Positions 1 to 12,739 of a stretch of 64,000 bases of DNA are shown one piece after another. Every line of letters starts with the position of its first letter. The stretch's first letter is position 1. The notes below the pieces were generated by a model that saw nothing but the letters and a program-made list of their open reading frames with translations, did no database searches and was not told the DNA's origin. This DNA comes from Bubalus kerabau (taxonomy: Eukaryota > Chordata > Mammalia > Artiodactyla > Bovidae). The position numbers and the translations under genes are program-made. The DNA is taken from contig NC_073627.1 of assembly GCF_029407905.1 (NCBI RefSeq), positions 50,089,001 to 50,153,000 of the forward strand, given 5' to 3'.

Positions 1-117
1 GCAGAGATGACTGAAACAGCTGAGCACACACGCATACACATAAAATGGATAACTAGTGGGTACTTACTGTATAAATCACATTTTTACATTGAGAAATAGA
101 TTTAGTTCTTTCCAATG

Positions 118-210
118 ATCTTTTGAAAAACATTACTGATATAATTGCTTTACAATGTTGTTGTTAATTTCTGCTGTATGGCAAAGTGACTCGGTTATAC
201 GTATGCTGTT
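118..210 (-). repeat. L1 3' end fragment
   Basis: The text reads like the reverse complement of a ruminant L1 3' UTR (a 'ttacaatgttgt...gcaaagtgactcggttatac' type stretch). The same kind of stretch recurs near 4,690, 17,390 and 53,700. It is cut by the SINE that follows. The first 117 bases show nothing recognisable. Confidence 0.5.
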
Positions 211-211
211 C

Positions 212-416
212 TTTAGCTGCTAAGTTCTGTTCCACTCTTTTGTGATCTCACAGACTGTAAGCCCGCCAGGCTCATCTGTCCATGGAAATTCCCAGGCAAG
301 AATACTGGAGTGGGTTGCTATTTTCTTTTCCACGGGATCTTTCCAACCCAAGGATCAGACCCACATCTCCTGCTTGGTAGGTAGATTCTTTACCACTGAG
401 CCACCTGGTAAGCCCC
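212..416 (-). mobile_element. Bov-tA-type SINE
   Basis: Reverse complement of the ruminant tRNA-derived SINE. It ends at the 'ctgagccacctggtaagcccc' side, which is the tRNA-like head read backwards, and contains the usual 'aagaatactggagtgggttgc' body. It is diverged from younger copies in the window. Confidence 0.85.
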
Positions 417-437
417 ACTGATACAGACATGTATATC

Positions 438-2610
438 GTTGTTGTTTAGTCACTCAGTTATTATCTCCAACTCTTTGCAACCCCATAGACTGTAGCATGA
501 TAGTCTTCCCTGTCCTTCACCATCTCCCAGAACTTGCTCAGACTCGTGTCCATTGAGTTGGTGATGCCATCCAACCATCTTGTCCCCTGTCATCCCCTTC
601 TCCTGCCTTCAATCATTCCCAGCATCAGGGTCTTTTCCAACGAGTCAGTTCTTCACATCAGGTAGCCAAACTATTGGAGCTTCAGCCTCAGCATCAGTCC
701 CTCCAATGAATGAATATTCATTGATTTCCTTTAGAATTGACTAGTTTGATCTCCTTGCTGTCCAAGGGACTCTCAAAAGTCTTCTCCAACACCACAGTTG
801 AAAAGCATCAATTCTTCAGTGCTCAGCCTTATTTATGGTCCAACTCTCACATCCATATATGACTACTGGAAAAAAGTAGCTTTGACTATACAGACCTTTG
901 TCAGCAAAGTAATGTTTCTGCTTTTTAATATGCTATCTAAGTTTATGATAGCTTTTCTTCCAAGGAGCAAGCATCTTTTAATTTCATAGCTGTAGTCACC
1001 ATCTGAAGTGATTTTAGAGCCCCCCAAATAAAGTCTGTCACTATTTCCAATGTTTCCCCATCTATTTGTCATGAAGTGATGGGACTGGATGCCATGATGT
1101 TAGTTTTTTGAATGCTGAGTTTTAAGCCAGATTTTTTACTCTCCTCTTCCACTTTCATTAAGGGGCTCTTTAGTTCTTCTTTACTTTCTGCCATAAAGGT
1201 GATGTCATCTGCATGTCTGAGGTTATTGATATTTCTCCCAGCAATCTTGATTCCAGCTTGTGCTTCATCCAGCCCAGCATTTCGCATGATGTGCTTTGCT
1301 TCTAAGTTAAATAAGCAGGGTGACAATATATAGACTTGACATACTCCTTTCTCAATTTGGAACCAGCCCATTGTTCCATGTCTTGTTCTAACTGTTGCTT
1401 CTTGACCTGCATACAGGTTTCTCAGGAGGCCAGTAAGGTGGTCTGCTATTCCCATCTATTTAAGAATTTTCCAGTTTGCTGTGATCCTCACAGTCAAAGG
1501 CTTTAGCATAGTCAATGAAGCAGAAGTAGTTTTTCTGGAATTCTCTTGCTTTTTCTATGATCCAACAGATGTTGGCAATTTGATCTCTGGTTCCTCTGCC
1601 TTTTCTAAATCCAGCTTGAACATCTGGAAGTTCTTGGTTCATGTACTGTTGAAGCTTAGCTTGGAGGATTTTAAGCATTACTTTACTAGTGTGTGAGATG
1701 TGTGCAATTGTGAAATAATTTGAACATTCTTTGGTGTTGCCTTTCTTTGGGATTGGAGTGAAAACTGACTTTTTCCAGTCCTGTGTCCACTGCTGAGGTT
1801 TCCAAATTTGCCAACATATTGAGTGTGGCACTTTAACAGCATTATCTTTTGGGATTTGAAACAGCTCAGCTGGAATTCCATCACCTCCACTAGCTTTATT
1901 CATAGTGATACTTCCTAAGGCCCACTTGACTTCACATTCCAGGACAGCTGGCTCTAGGTGAATGATCACACCATCGTGGTTATCTGGGTCATGAAGATCT
2001 TTTTTGTACAGTTCTTCTGTGTTTTCTTGCCACCTCTTCTTAATATCTTCTGCTTCTGTTAAGTCCATGCCATTTCTGTCCTATATAGTGCCCATCTTTG
2101 CATGAAATATTCCCTTGGTATCTCTAATTTTCCTGAAGAGATTTCTAGTTTTTCCCATTCTATTGCTCTCCTCTATTTCTTTGCACTGATCACTGAGTAA
2201 GGCTTTCTTATCTCTCCTTGCTATTCTTTGTAACTCTCCATTCAGATTGGGTGTATCTTTTCTTTTCTCCTTTGCCTTTCACTTTTCTTCTTTTCTCAAC
2301 TATTTTTAAGGCCTCCTCTGACCACCATTTTGCCTTTTTGCATTTCTTTTTCTTGGTGATGTTTTTGATCACCAACTCCTATAGAATGTTATGAACCCCC
2401 ATCCATAGCTCTTCAGGCACTCTATCAAATCTAATCCCTTGAATCTATTTGTTACTTCCACTGTAAAATCATAAGGAATTTGATTTAGGTCATACCTGAA
2501 TGGCCTAGTGGTTTTCCCTACTTTCTTGAATTTAAGTCTGAATTTTGCAATAACAAGTTCATGATCTGAGCAATAGTCAGCTCCTGATCTTGTTTTTGCT
2601 GACTATATAT
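438..2610 (-). mobile_element. BovB LINE, 5'-truncated
   Basis: BovB is an RTE-clade non-LTR retrotransposon. Minus-strand frames give reverse-transcriptase pieces: a region with FIDYAKAFDCEDH (about 1,500-1,540) and a catalytic-box region reading RHADD instead of the YADD seen in other copies here. The reading frame is split into at least three parts by stops and frameshifts. The element stops before the endonuclease region, so it is 5'-truncated and inactive. The 3' end lies at low coordinates. Confidence 0.92.
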
Positions 2611-2662
2611 ACAAATATATATGTGCATATATAGCATATATACTATATATATATATATATAT
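2582..2662. repeat. TA-rich microsatellite
   Basis: A run of (TA)n mixed with TATATG/ACAAATAT units sits at the 5' truncation point of the preceding BovB. Confidence 0.85.
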
Positions 2663-3659
2663 GTTCTTTTAAATTATGGTTTATATTTTCTAACAATCTT
2701 TATCCTCTAGATGCCCCCAGTCCAATAGGAGCAGGTAGAGTATAAACAGGCAACCATAGCACTTAGCAGAAAGCACTAAAATTCTTAGGAGATAAATAGA
2801 AGAAAGCTCAGAACAAGAGGAGGAGGGAGTCATAGGCTTCCTTAAGAGGATAGGGAAAGGTGTCACAGAAGGGATAGAACAATTGGGTCTTGAAAGTGAC
2901 ACAGGATTTGAACATATATAAACAGTGTGGCAATAGATGACCTGACCAGCTGATGCAGAGTCACAGGTGTGAAATTGCTGGGTCAGAGAGAGAAGTGAGT
3001 TGTTCTGATTCAGCTGCAGGATGGAGGAGCAAATAAGAGTGAAGAAGTTAAATTTGGGCCATTCCAAGAGGGCTTTGAATTCTCCCAAAGGAGCTAGAAT
3101 AATGGAGGAAATAAGACATAAGCCAAGTGAGACCACACCTTAGGAATTCTGTCCTTCCTTTGTCTGTACAGTTATTTCTCTTAAAACACATGAGCCGTGT
3201 TTCCATCCATCTCTATGATTCCTGATGCTGGTCCTGAGGGAGGTGAAGCAAAGGCAAGATTTGGGGCAATAGCAGATTTCACTGGGGCTGTAGCATCCAG
3301 CTGTCTTTCTTTGTTACTGTCAATTAAAAACAAATGGAGTCTATCACCTGCTTCATTGGAAACCTAGTCATAGACAATGCCTCCTCCTCACACCCACCCC
3401 GCTCTGCCCCAGTCCTCAATTGATTGCTCGAATTGCGTTCCCTTCTTTACTCTTCAGGGAACCCCCTTCACACTCGTGATTCAGTTTCTGCAAGTGGACA
3501 AATTTGAGTTGAGGGTGAGAAGGAGGAAATGGAAACTGCTGAATCAATCACATTACTGATAATGGACCTTATTATCTACCTCTACCATTACTGTACTTTC
3601 CACGTTGGGCAATAATTAGTTACCTAGGTAGCTGTCTCTTCACAAACTTAGAAGATGTT
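2663..3659. other. Intergenic, no gene recognised
   Basis: About 1 kb without clear repeats or exons. The open frames at 2,690-3,136 (-) and 3,377-3,559 (+) have no recognisable domain, no signal peptide and no splice context. I treat them as chance frames. Confidence 0.5.
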
Positions 3660-3671
3660 CTGTTGATTTTA

Positions 3672-4665
3672 CTTATTTTTTATTTTAAAGCAAATTTATT
3701 TTTATTTATTTTTAAAAAATTTTTATTATTATCATTTTTTTTTTTTTTACTTTACAATATTGTATTGGTTTTTGCCATACATTGACATGAATCTGCCATG
3801 GGTGTACATGTGTTCCCCATCCTGAACCTCCCTCCCACCTCCCTCCCCATCTCATCCTGCTGGGTCATCCCAGTGCACCAGCCCCAAGCACCCTGTCTCA
3901 TGCATCGAACCTGGACTGGCGATTCATTTCACATGTGTTAATTTACATGTTTCAATGCCATTCTCCCATATCATCCCACCCTCGCCCTCTCCCACAGAGT
4001 CCAAAAGACTGTTCTATACATCTGTATCTCTTTTGCTGTCTCGCATACAGGGTTATCGTTACCATCTTTCTAAATTCCATATATATGCGTTAGTATACTG
4101 TATTGGTGTTTTTCTTTCTGGCTTACTTCACTCTGTATAATAGGCTCCAGTTTCATCCACCTCCTTAGAACCGATTCAAATGTATTCTTTTTAATGGCTG
4201 AGTAATACTACATTCTGTATATGTACCACAGCTTTCTTATCCTTTCGTCTGCTGATGGACATCTAGGTTGCTTCCATGTCCTGGCTATTATAAACAGTGC
4301 TGCGATGAACGCTGGGGTACACGTGTCTCTTTCAATTCTGGTTTCTTCGGTGTATATGCCCAGCAGTGGGATTGCTGGGTCATATGGCAGTTCTATTTCC
4401 AGTTTTTTAAGGAATCTCCACACTGTTCTCCATAGTGGCTGTACTAGTTTGCATTCCCACCAACAGTGTAAGAGGGTTCCCTTTTCTCCACACCCTCTCC
4501 AGCATTTATTGCTTGTAGACTTTTGGATCACAGCCATTCTGACTGGCGTGAAATGGTACCTCATTGTGGTTTTGATTTGCATTTCTCTGATAATGAGTGA
4601 TGTTGAGCATCTTTTCATGTGTTTGTTAGCCATCTGTATGTCTTCTTTGGATAAATTTAAAATTT
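3672..4665 (-). mobile_element. L1 3' part with ORF2 C-terminus
   Basis: The minus frame 4,208-4,633 encodes the C-terminal part of L1 ORF2, including the CWWECKLVQPLW and FLKKLEIELPYDPAIPLLG regions typical of mammalian L1. The 3' UTR and a poly-T run (the tail, near 3,737-3,750) lie at low coordinates. It appears nested in the tail of the L1 that follows, because a 12-base direct repeat (ctgttgatttta) flanks the pair at 3,660-3,671 and 5,485-5,496. Confidence 0.88.
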
Positions 4666-4666
4666 A

Positions 4667-5484
4667 AAACATTTTTTTACTGAAGTATAGTTGATTTACA
4701 ATGTTGCATTCATTTCTGATGTACAGCAAAGAGATTCAGTTATTTATATTCTTTCATATTCTTTTCCATTAAGGTTCACTCCAAGATATTGCATATAATT
4801 TCCTGTGCTATAAGTAGGTCTTGTTGTTTATCTATTTTATATAGAGTAGTTTGTTTCTGCTAATCCCAAACTCTTAATTTGTCCCTCTTCCTGTTCCCTT
4901 TGGTAATCATAAATTTGTTTTCTATGTCTGTGAGTCTGTTTCTGTTTTATAAACAAGTTCAGTTGTACCATATTTAGATTCCACATGTATGTAATATCAT
5001 ATGATATTTGTCTTTCTCTGCCTTACTTGACTTATTGTGACAGTCTCTAGGTCCATCCATGTTTCTGCAAATGGCCTTATTTCTTTATCCATTCATCTGT
5101 CAATGAACATTTAGGTTGCTCTCCTGTCCTGGTTGTTATAAATAGTGCTGCTTAAACACTGGGGTTCACATATCTTTTCAAATTAGAGTTTTCATCTTTT
5201 CCTGATGTATGTCCAGGAACGGGATGGCTGGATCATGCGGTAACTCTATTTTTCATTATCTAAGGAAACTCCATATTGTTTTCCATAGTGGTGCACCAAT
5301 TTATATCCACCAGCAGTATAGGAGGGTTCCCTTTTCTCCATACTCCCTCCAGCATTTATTATTTGTAGACATTTTAATTATGACCATTCTGATCAGTGTG
5401 AGGTGATACCTCATTGTGGTTTTGATTTGCATTTCTCTAAAGATAAGTGATGTTGAGAATCTTTTCATGCACCTGTTGCATGTC
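4667..5484 (-). mobile_element. Older L1 3' fragment
   Basis: A second, more diverged L1 3' UTR plus ORF2 C-terminal region in the same orientation. It has text homologous to its neighbour (around 5,209-5,406) but with more substitutions. Its 5' truncation point abuts the downstream copy of the 12-base target-site duplication. Confidence 0.8.
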
Positions 5485-5496
5485 CTGTTGATTTTA

Positions 5497-5934
5497 AACC
5501 AAATTCATGCCATGTCTTTGTGGATTTAAATAAAATTCTAGCACATGGTGATTATAAAATGGTTAATTTTCTAACATAACCTCTAATTCTTATAATTTTG
5601 TTCTTTTTAATTCAGTTCAGTTCAGTTCAAAGGTGATTTATTGAATATAAAATTCTATCTTAGTGATTATATGTTTGTAAGATTTTTCATACCAATCCTA
5701 AAACCATAGTTCTTGGTCATATATGTTTTTATTTGAATCAGAAAAAAGTATACTTGTATACAAAGTATGTGCTTCATATGTACATATTGAATGAATAATG
5801 TAAGGAAGCTGTAGGAAGATTGAGCTGGAAGGGTCTCAGAAATTTCCTAATTGGTAAATTGATGTTCCCAGGTGAAATGACTTGTCCAGGATCACAGAGT
5901 TAGCATTAGTCAGCTTTATATTTCAGCTGTTTTT
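5497..5934. other. AT-rich intergenic sequence
   Basis: No gene or clear repeat apart from a short 'ttcagttcagttcagttc' stretch near 5,610, which resembles the terminal repeat of BovB. Confidence 0.4.
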
Positions 5935-6142
5935 ATTGTTTAGTTGCTAAGTCATGTCCAACTCTTTTGCAACCCCATGGACTGTAGCCCTCCAGGCTCT
6001 GCTGTCCATTGGGTTTTCCAGGCAAGAATACTGGAGTGAGTTGCCATTTCCTTCTCTAGGGGATCTTCCTCTCCTAGGGATCAAACACACGTCTTCTGCA
6101 CTGGCAGGCAGGTTCTTTACCAATGAGCCACCAGTAAGCCCT
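5935..6142 (-). mobile_element. Bov-tA-type SINE
   Basis: Reverse-oriented SINE. It begins 'ttgtttagttgctaagtcatgt' and ends at the tRNA-like head 'caatgagccaccagtaagccc'. Confidence 0.85.
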
Positions 6143-6923
6143 TACATTTCAGTATCTGCATTATTTAACAGCACACCTCCAGCAATAACCACAATGCCTT
6201 AATACGTATTTGGTGAACAAATGATTCATTGATTTGACTGACAGCATGCATTATGCCCAAAGTCTCACTATGGAATTGAAATACTGATATTATATAAAGG
6301 CTCAGAAAGGCCATGGTGTCAAGGTCTTGATTTTGGGGGGCTACCCAAGATCTCATAGGTGGTGAAGTCAGAAAGTAGCCAACAATCAAACTGGTGGATC
6401 TTTCAGCATGGAGGGGTTCGATTTGAGTGCGAGGTTTCTAGCTCATTCCAGCCTCTTTGAGGCCCCACTCTGGTCCAGCAGAACATCCCCAGCCAAGAGT
6501 ACAGGGAATTCTGGCTGAATAATCCAGGTTCTGCAACACCTCGGCCTCATCCTTCTCTGCTCACCTCCTCAGTGTTTCCTGTGCCCTGGCCCCAACGGAT
6601 TGGTTTCCTTCTGGTTTCCAGCCCCACAGCTCTACATCCCCAGATATCAATCTCAGCTCTTTCCCTCCCTCGGCAGTGGCTCCATGGAGGGGCTCACTGA
6701 TAATGACACCCGTGTTTTGCCCAGCCTTGGTCTGCCTTTTTCAGCTGTGGTCCATACAGTCAGGTTGCAGCAGGCTTGGCCCTGCCTTTCACGTGGGCAG
6801 AGACAGTATCCTGAGGGCCCCTTTCTAGCATCCTAGAGAGACAGTATCTTATCGATGCAGTCCCTTCTTTCTGCAGCCAGACCCTATCCTATCTTGAGTT
6901 CTTCTTGTCATTTTCCTCTGGCC

Positions 6924-6960
<37 letters not shown>

Positions 6961-7049
6961 ACGTGCATAGAAAGCGGGGTACACATCTTGGTACTGGATT
7001 AGATCCTTCCACCTGTCTGCCTGCTCCTCCCTCTGTAACTCAGTAAAAA
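6143..7049. other. Intergenic with TG microsatellite
   Basis: No exon recognised. Contains a perfect (TG)n run at about 6,926-6,959. The frames at 6,600-6,836 and 6,855-7,046 are low-complexity or microsatellite-derived and have no domain. Confidence 0.5.
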
Positions 7050-7450
7050 GCATGCCCTCTTACCAAGCTTCCAAACCAGAAACCTGGAAGTCACCCTTGA
7101 CTCCTCCCTTCTCCTCATCTCCTCCATCCATTCAGCCACAGACTCTGCTGTATACTTGAAACTGAGTGTATCTACGTCTCACCTTTCCCATTGCCTCTGC
7201 GTTAGGCAGGCCCTCATCACGTCTTGCCATGACAGCTGTAAGAGTGTCCTGTCAATTGTTTTTTTCCCCCCAGTTTTTGCCTCTGTTCAATCTGTCCAAC
7301 ACAAGGCATTTAAAGTGATTTTGTTCAAGTCAGTCTCTGTCTCTGTTGAAAACCCTTCAAAGAGTCTACACTGTTTCCAGTATGAAATGGAAGCTTCCCC
7401 TCTTTGACCTGACTCTTGCCACCTTCAGACTTCCTGGAAACAAAGACTCA
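7050..7450. repeat. L2-like ancient LINE remnant
   Basis: Text such as 'gaaacctggaagtcacccttgactcctccc' and, later, 'aaacccttcaaagagtctacac...tatgaaatggaagcttcc' resembles the diverged 3' region of mammalian L2. Assignment is by eye. Confidence 0.5.
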
Positions 7451-7859
7451 GTTCTCTGAACTGCCTGCGATTCCTTAAAAGTGCAGGTCTCTGCTCTGCT
7501 TTTTATGAATGAAGTGTCACTTGGTAAAGCACAATTTCCCCTTCTTGTAGATCACAGGGCAGAGTGAAATACTATATGTTCGATTATATCCCATGACAGC
7601 TGAAGAGCTTAGTATTTAGAACAAATAAAGGAAACCACTATTTAACTCCCTTAATTTTCTATGGAAAAGAGAGAAATCCATGACTCGCACTGTTTAAAGA
7701 CATGCAAAATGCAAAACTGAAAGACATTTTACATCATAATAACACAACTCCAGCAGTTAAGCTTTTGACACAAGTTTATAATAAGCACTCGTTTTCTGAT
7801 TTATTTATGCTCTGGAGGCATACTTCCTCGGTGTCATTTCCAAATTTATCTTGTGTGAG

Positions 7860-7965
7860 CTGTGTGTTCTTCCGTGGGTTACTTACCTCTCTGTGCTTCA
7901 GTTTTCTCATGTGTGAAAGGGGATAATAACAGTACCTACTTCAGAGGACTGCTGTGAGAATGAAA
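7860..7965. repeat. MIR-like SINE remnant
   Basis: A MIR-like core ('ctctgtgcttcagttttctcatgtgtgaaa...ggactgctgtgagaatgaaa') with no coding content. The 400 bases before it hold nothing recognised. Confidence 0.6.
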
Positions 7966-7969
7966 TACA

Positions 7970-8272
7970 TTCAGTTCAGTTGCTCAGTCATGCCTGACTC
8001 TTTGTGACCCCATGCACTGCAGCACTCCAGGCTTCCCTGTCCATCACCAACTCCCAGACCTTGCTCAAACTCATGTCCATTGAGTCAGTGATGCCATTCA
8101 ACCATCCCATCCTCTGTCGTCCCCTTCTCCTCCTGCCTTCAATCTTTCCCAGAATCAGGGTCTTTTCCAATGAGTCAGTTCTTCAGATCAGGTGGCCAAA
8201 GTATTGGAGTTACAGCTCTCATATCAGTCCTACCAATGAATATTCAGGACTGATTTCTTTTAGGATTTACTA
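7970..8272 (-). mobile_element. BovB 3' end fragment
   Basis: About 300 bases matching the 3' terminal part of the BovB copies at 438, 25,265 and 57,724. It starts with the 'ttcagttcagttgctcagtc' terminus, and its minus frame 7,988-8,170 carries the conserved C-terminal BovB ORF region. Confidence 0.9.
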
Positions 8273-10231
8273 GTGAAATATATTAGTATGTATAAAGGCT
8301 TGGAACATCACTGGCTTATGGTAAGTGCTATGTGTTCATTACTATTATCATTATAACTGAAATATTTCAAGTAATCTATTTTATATATTTTAAGAAGTAC
8401 AAGTCTCTTGTTCTTTTCCTGAATGACCCCACTCTCACACTCTTTTCCTGATTAATCATCCTTCAAGTCTCAGCTAAATTTAGAATAAAGTTAGAACAAC
8501 CTGAGGGGGCTAAGTAACAGAATGGTTAAATATAAATTTTGGTATAAAAGTTTGATGTACTCACACAATGAAACATCATGAATGCTAATTTTGAATAACT
8601 TTTTAATAACATGGAAGAATATACAGTAACAACAATAAGGTATACTGGTTCCATAAAGGATATTAAGTAACAATAATAAAATACAAAACCATGTACAGAC
8701 TGCTGGATAATTTTTGTTTTCTTATTTATGCCTTCCAATATTTTCTAAATTTTGTACAGTAACCATGTATATTCCCCGAAAAAGTAAAGCAAACTGACAT
8801 GAATTTTTGAAAAATCAAGCATCATCTTTTTTGAAAGCCTTTAACATGTATACCCAATGCCTGTCACATAGTAGGTCCCCAGCAAAGTTTTACTAAATCA
8901 TTTTATTCTCTTTCTGGATGTGCCCCGTGACCAGCCTGGAAAGAACTTGAAACAGATGTAGCAGTGTCGTTTGAAGGAAGAAAGATGCTTCAGAAGGAAA
9001 TGAAAGTTTTCTTCGTGAACCCACCAAATAAACTCCTCTCCAGAAGTTGACATCCCCTGAAGTCACTGCCGTCCACCTCTGACAGCTAAAAAGCAGGCTG
9101 CAGATGGCCGTGAAGGCACTTTTCCACTTTAAGAAGAGGCACTGATGGACAGCTTCAACCAGCTCACTATTCTGTGGACTCCGCCCTGAACCCTATGTCC
9201 CTAAACTTTTTCAGTCTACAATCCCTTTTCTGCTCCCATTCCCACCAAGGAGTTGGGCTACCATGTTGGCCAGACCAAAGGATTCACCTCTTATTGGTTT
9301 ATGATCTTGGTGGAACGACCGTATAACTTAGCTCAGGATGGCTTTGCAGTCTCAACATCCACTCACACGGAATTCTCTAGTTCTGGGCACTCTGCCTCCT
9401 AGTGGCTAGTGCTCTTGGTCTTCGTACCCAGTGGTCTCCCCTACACTTGCATCTTGGCCTTCCCTTTTAACAAAAGCAGAGAATGTCGGGATTGACCACC
9501 TCTCCTTCTGATTACTCAGCAGGAAGGAGCTTTTGAAATCTCTCCTGAGAGTCTGGTACCTACAGAGACTTGCCACGTGTGATATCAGAAGGTCACACCT
9601 GTCAAAGAAGTTTGGTCATCTCTGGACCAGGAGTTATAAGAAACTAAGTCTTGACATATATCCTATGTAACCTTAATCAAGTTTGTTTTTGTTTTTGTTT
9701 TTTTTTACTTCTCTAGGTCTTGCTTCCTAATCTGAGGCATGGAAAAACAGATTGGACTCAGATAAAATCACAGACATGGATGTGCTGAGGGAAATCAAAA
9801 GTGTTGAGGGAAATCAACACAAAAAGTACTAGGGCTTTTGAAAGGTCATGTGATGGCTGGGGTCAGCGGTCTTGCTTTCAGCCTCCAGAAGCTGGAGGAC
9901 AAAATGACAAAACAGATGTGAAAGTTCCCAGGATGGAGTTTCGAGCACAGTGACAGTGGAGGGAAGCAGTGGGGGGTGTGGGAGGGGAAACTGCTTATCA
10001 GCACAAGTGAGGGGGAAGTGGAGAGTTTCCCTGCTCAGGAGTGAGGGGGCGGCTCACAGTATGCACACGGGGTCCCCCGGAACCGTGGTTGACTCTCACT
10101 GTCACTTCTGACATGCCTGAACTGGGAAGGGCTGAGTCCTGGAATAGTATCTTTCACCATAAAACCACTGGGCATGTGGGTTGAAGGAGGGGAAGCAGGA
10201 GAGTTACTATTCCATCAAAACATTCTAAATA
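8273..10231. other. Intergenic, no gene recognised
   Basis: About 2 kb. A MIR-like tail ('gcctgtcacatagtaggtcc') lies near 8,861. No frame with a recognisable domain and no convincing exon was found. The 9,050-10,150 part is moderately GC-rich and looks single-copy. Confidence 0.45.
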
Positions 10232-10545
10232 GGGGCTGCCCTGGTGGCTGAGTGGTAAAGAATCCACCTGCCAATGCAGGAAACACGGGTTTGATCCCTG
10301 ATCCTGGAGGATCCCACGTGCCGCGGAGCAACTGAGCCTACACACCTCAACTACTGAGCCTGTGCTCTAGAGCCGGGAACTGCAACTGAAGCCTGTGAGC
10401 CCTAGAGCCTGTGCTCTGCAACAAGAGAAACCACCGCAGTGAGAAGCCCACGCGCCGCAACTAGAAGTAAAAAGCCCTTCCAGCAGTGAAGACCCAGCAC
10501 AGCCAAAAATAAATAAATAAAAAAAATTAGAAAACAAAACAAAAA
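10232..10545 (+). mobile_element. CHR-type tRNA-derived SINE
   Basis: Plus-oriented head 'gctgccctggtggctgagtgg'. The body has repeated 'agcctgtgctct' and 'cgccgcaactagaa' stretches, and an A-rich tail 'caaaaataaataaataaaaa' follows. This is the longer CHR-type ruminant/cetartiodactyl SINE rather than Bov-tA. Confidence 0.82.
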
Positions 10546-10639
10546 ACCCCAGAAACATTCTGGATAAAGTGTCAAATGCCCAGTTCATTCGTACTTCATT
10601 TGGCTACTTTGAATTCACATCCTGGGTTCATGTTACCCA

Positions 10640-10925
10640 TCAGTTCAGTTCAGTTCAGTCGCTCAGTCGTGTCCGACTCTTTGCGACCCCATGAATCGCA
10701 GCACGCCAGGCCTCCCTGTCCATCACCAACTCCCGGAGTTCACTCAAACTCATGTCCATCGAGTCACTGATGCCATCCAGCCATCTCATCCTCTGTCATC
10801 CCCCTCTCCTCCTGCCCCCAGTCCCTCCCAGCATCAGAGTCTTTTCCAATGAGTCAACTCTTCGAATGAGGTGGCCAAAGTATTGGAGTTTCAGCTTTAG
10901 CATCAGTCCTTCCAAAGAACACCCA
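10640..10925 (-). mobile_element. BovB 3' end fragment
   Basis: It begins with the tandem 'cagttcagttcagttcagtc' terminus and matches the BovB 3' region of the other copies through 'ttccaaagaaca'. Truncated to about 290 bases. Confidence 0.9.
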
Positions 10926-11222
10926 GGCACACCCCCTCAAATTAAAACAGTTTGGGCTGCCTTTGGGCACTTAACCAAGTGTTTATTGAACACCTACTGT
11001 ATACACAGAGAAAAGCAGAACACAACTTCTGCCTCAAGGAGCTCCCTTTCTAGAGGAGGAGACAATCAAGTAGACAGACATATTATAGGTGATGCAATGG
11101 AGGTACCCAAAGGGAGATATAGAATTCAGTTGCAAGAGAGGTCAGGGAAGGTTCTCTAGAGGAGAAGAGTAATTTTTTGGTTGTGCATACAAAAGGCATT
11201 TGTTATCATTCTCTATTGATTA

Positions 11223-11372
11223 TTGGGCTTCCCTTGTGGCTCAGCTGGTAAAGAATCTGCCTGCAGTGTTGGAGACCTGGGTTCGATCCCTGGGTTGGGA
11301 AGATCCCCTGGAAAAGAGAAAGGCTACCCACTCCAGTATTCTGGCCTGGAGAATTCCATGGACTGTATAGTC
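11223..11372 (+). mobile_element. Bov-tA SINE, truncated
   Basis: Plus-oriented tRNA-like head 'cttcccttgtggctcagctgg', a B-box-like 'gggttcgatccctggg' and body to 'aattccatggactgtata', where it is cut short. Confidence 0.88.
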
Positions 11373-12739
11373 GATTACTGCTTAGAAAAGACCTCAGTGT
11401 ATAAATCTTGGAGGCCATTAATTTAGCTAAACATGTTGACACAAGCCTTTGTATTCTCTGTGTGAAGCTTCACTGGTGTGAACACAGTATTATTGTTAAG
11501 ACCTTAATGAATAAAAACATTTTTTACCTGCATTAGCCAAAGATCAAATCAAGGCTAGGAGGCAAAAATCAACAGTCAAATTCATTGTGTGGCTAATTAC
11601 CTATTCTTATCATTCTTATGCATCTGCATGGCTTAAAGACTAGTACTCCCCACTCATTTACACTGAGGTCTCCACATCAAGGGCTCTTACGTAGTGCACA
11701 GTGGATTTAGCCTTGACTAACAATGATTCATTTACACCCAAGGGATAGTGTTCTCCACATTTTGGGCTCTCTGACATTTTGTTTGGGCTCTCTGACATTC
11801 TCTGACATGAGATGTACCATATTCTATCTTAAGAGATAGTTATTTCCGACAATGTCATCATCATCTCTTGACTAAGAACTCTTTAAGGGCAGGGGTGGGG
11901 CTTCATTCAGCTCTGTCTGCCCTGACAGAGAGCAGGTGGCTTGGGGTGAATGGAAATCCCATGGATAACAAAGTCTGTGTAGATTCCAGGTGCTATAAGA
12001 CACATCTGCCTGCTCTTGAAGCAAAAAAGATGTGTGAAGATGAAACTCCATGAACCAGGGAGAGACCTTGAGAGATACTTGCAATAGATATCAGGGATCA
12101 TAGACTGTTAGAGCTGGGGATGGGGGTCTTGGTGAAGATCAGAACATTTGAAGCCAGACTCACAGAAAGAAAGGGGTGAGGAGAGAAAGGTTAAAGGAAA
12201 GAAGTACAGGCTGGGTGCCTGTGTAGGTGGTGGGGACAGGGAGCAGGGAGAGTGATGAAGTAGGGTGACATTGAACTGTATTTAGTGATCCTGAGATTCT
12301 CCAAGATGCTCTGACTCCTTCTCTCCCATATTGCTACAGTTCCCAGGAGGCCTGGCTCCCTCTTTTCACTCTTCATTGTTTTTCAAAGCAGAGGGAGTCA
12401 GGTGGCAATGTGGAAGAGGGGGTGAGCAGGGGGTCAGAGGTGATTGAGCTAGAGGTGGGTAGTGGTCTTGATCCCATGACTCTAACTTTCCCAATTCATG
12501 CACTACTGTGTTCCTGGCCTTCGGAAACTTCATATAGTCACCTTCAGGCCCACAGCAGCTGCCGCACTAGGCAGGGCTTTACATGAATACAAGGAATTGG
12601 ATGACTGTGGAACACCCACACGATTAGATTATATACTTTATCTGTAACATAGATGGCTTCATTGCCAAGTATATCCAGTTCCTTTTTTATAATGTAGGAA
12701 TATTCTTTTAAAAACTTTTTATGTATTTAAAAAATATTT
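11373..12739. other. Intergenic, no gene recognised
   Basis: No repeat or exon I can name. The short direct repeat 'tttgggctctctgacatt' occurs twice near 11,760-11,800. The opposing frames at 11,868-12,101 overlap each other on both strands and show no domain. Confidence 0.45.

Noticed and set aside
798..2068. Open frames on both strands in the first BovB, some over 100 codons
   Set aside because: They are fragments or antisense shadows of the broken BovB reverse transcriptase, not host genes.
10640..10665. Tandem 'cagtt' units as a CRISPR-like or satellite array
   Set aside because: They are the short terminal repeats of BovB 3' ends, found at most BovB copies in the window.
11223..11290. 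tRNA gene suggested by A-box/B-box-like sequence
   Set aside because: The box motifs belong to Bov-tA SINE heads, which recur many times here; no full cloverleaf outside SINEs was seen.
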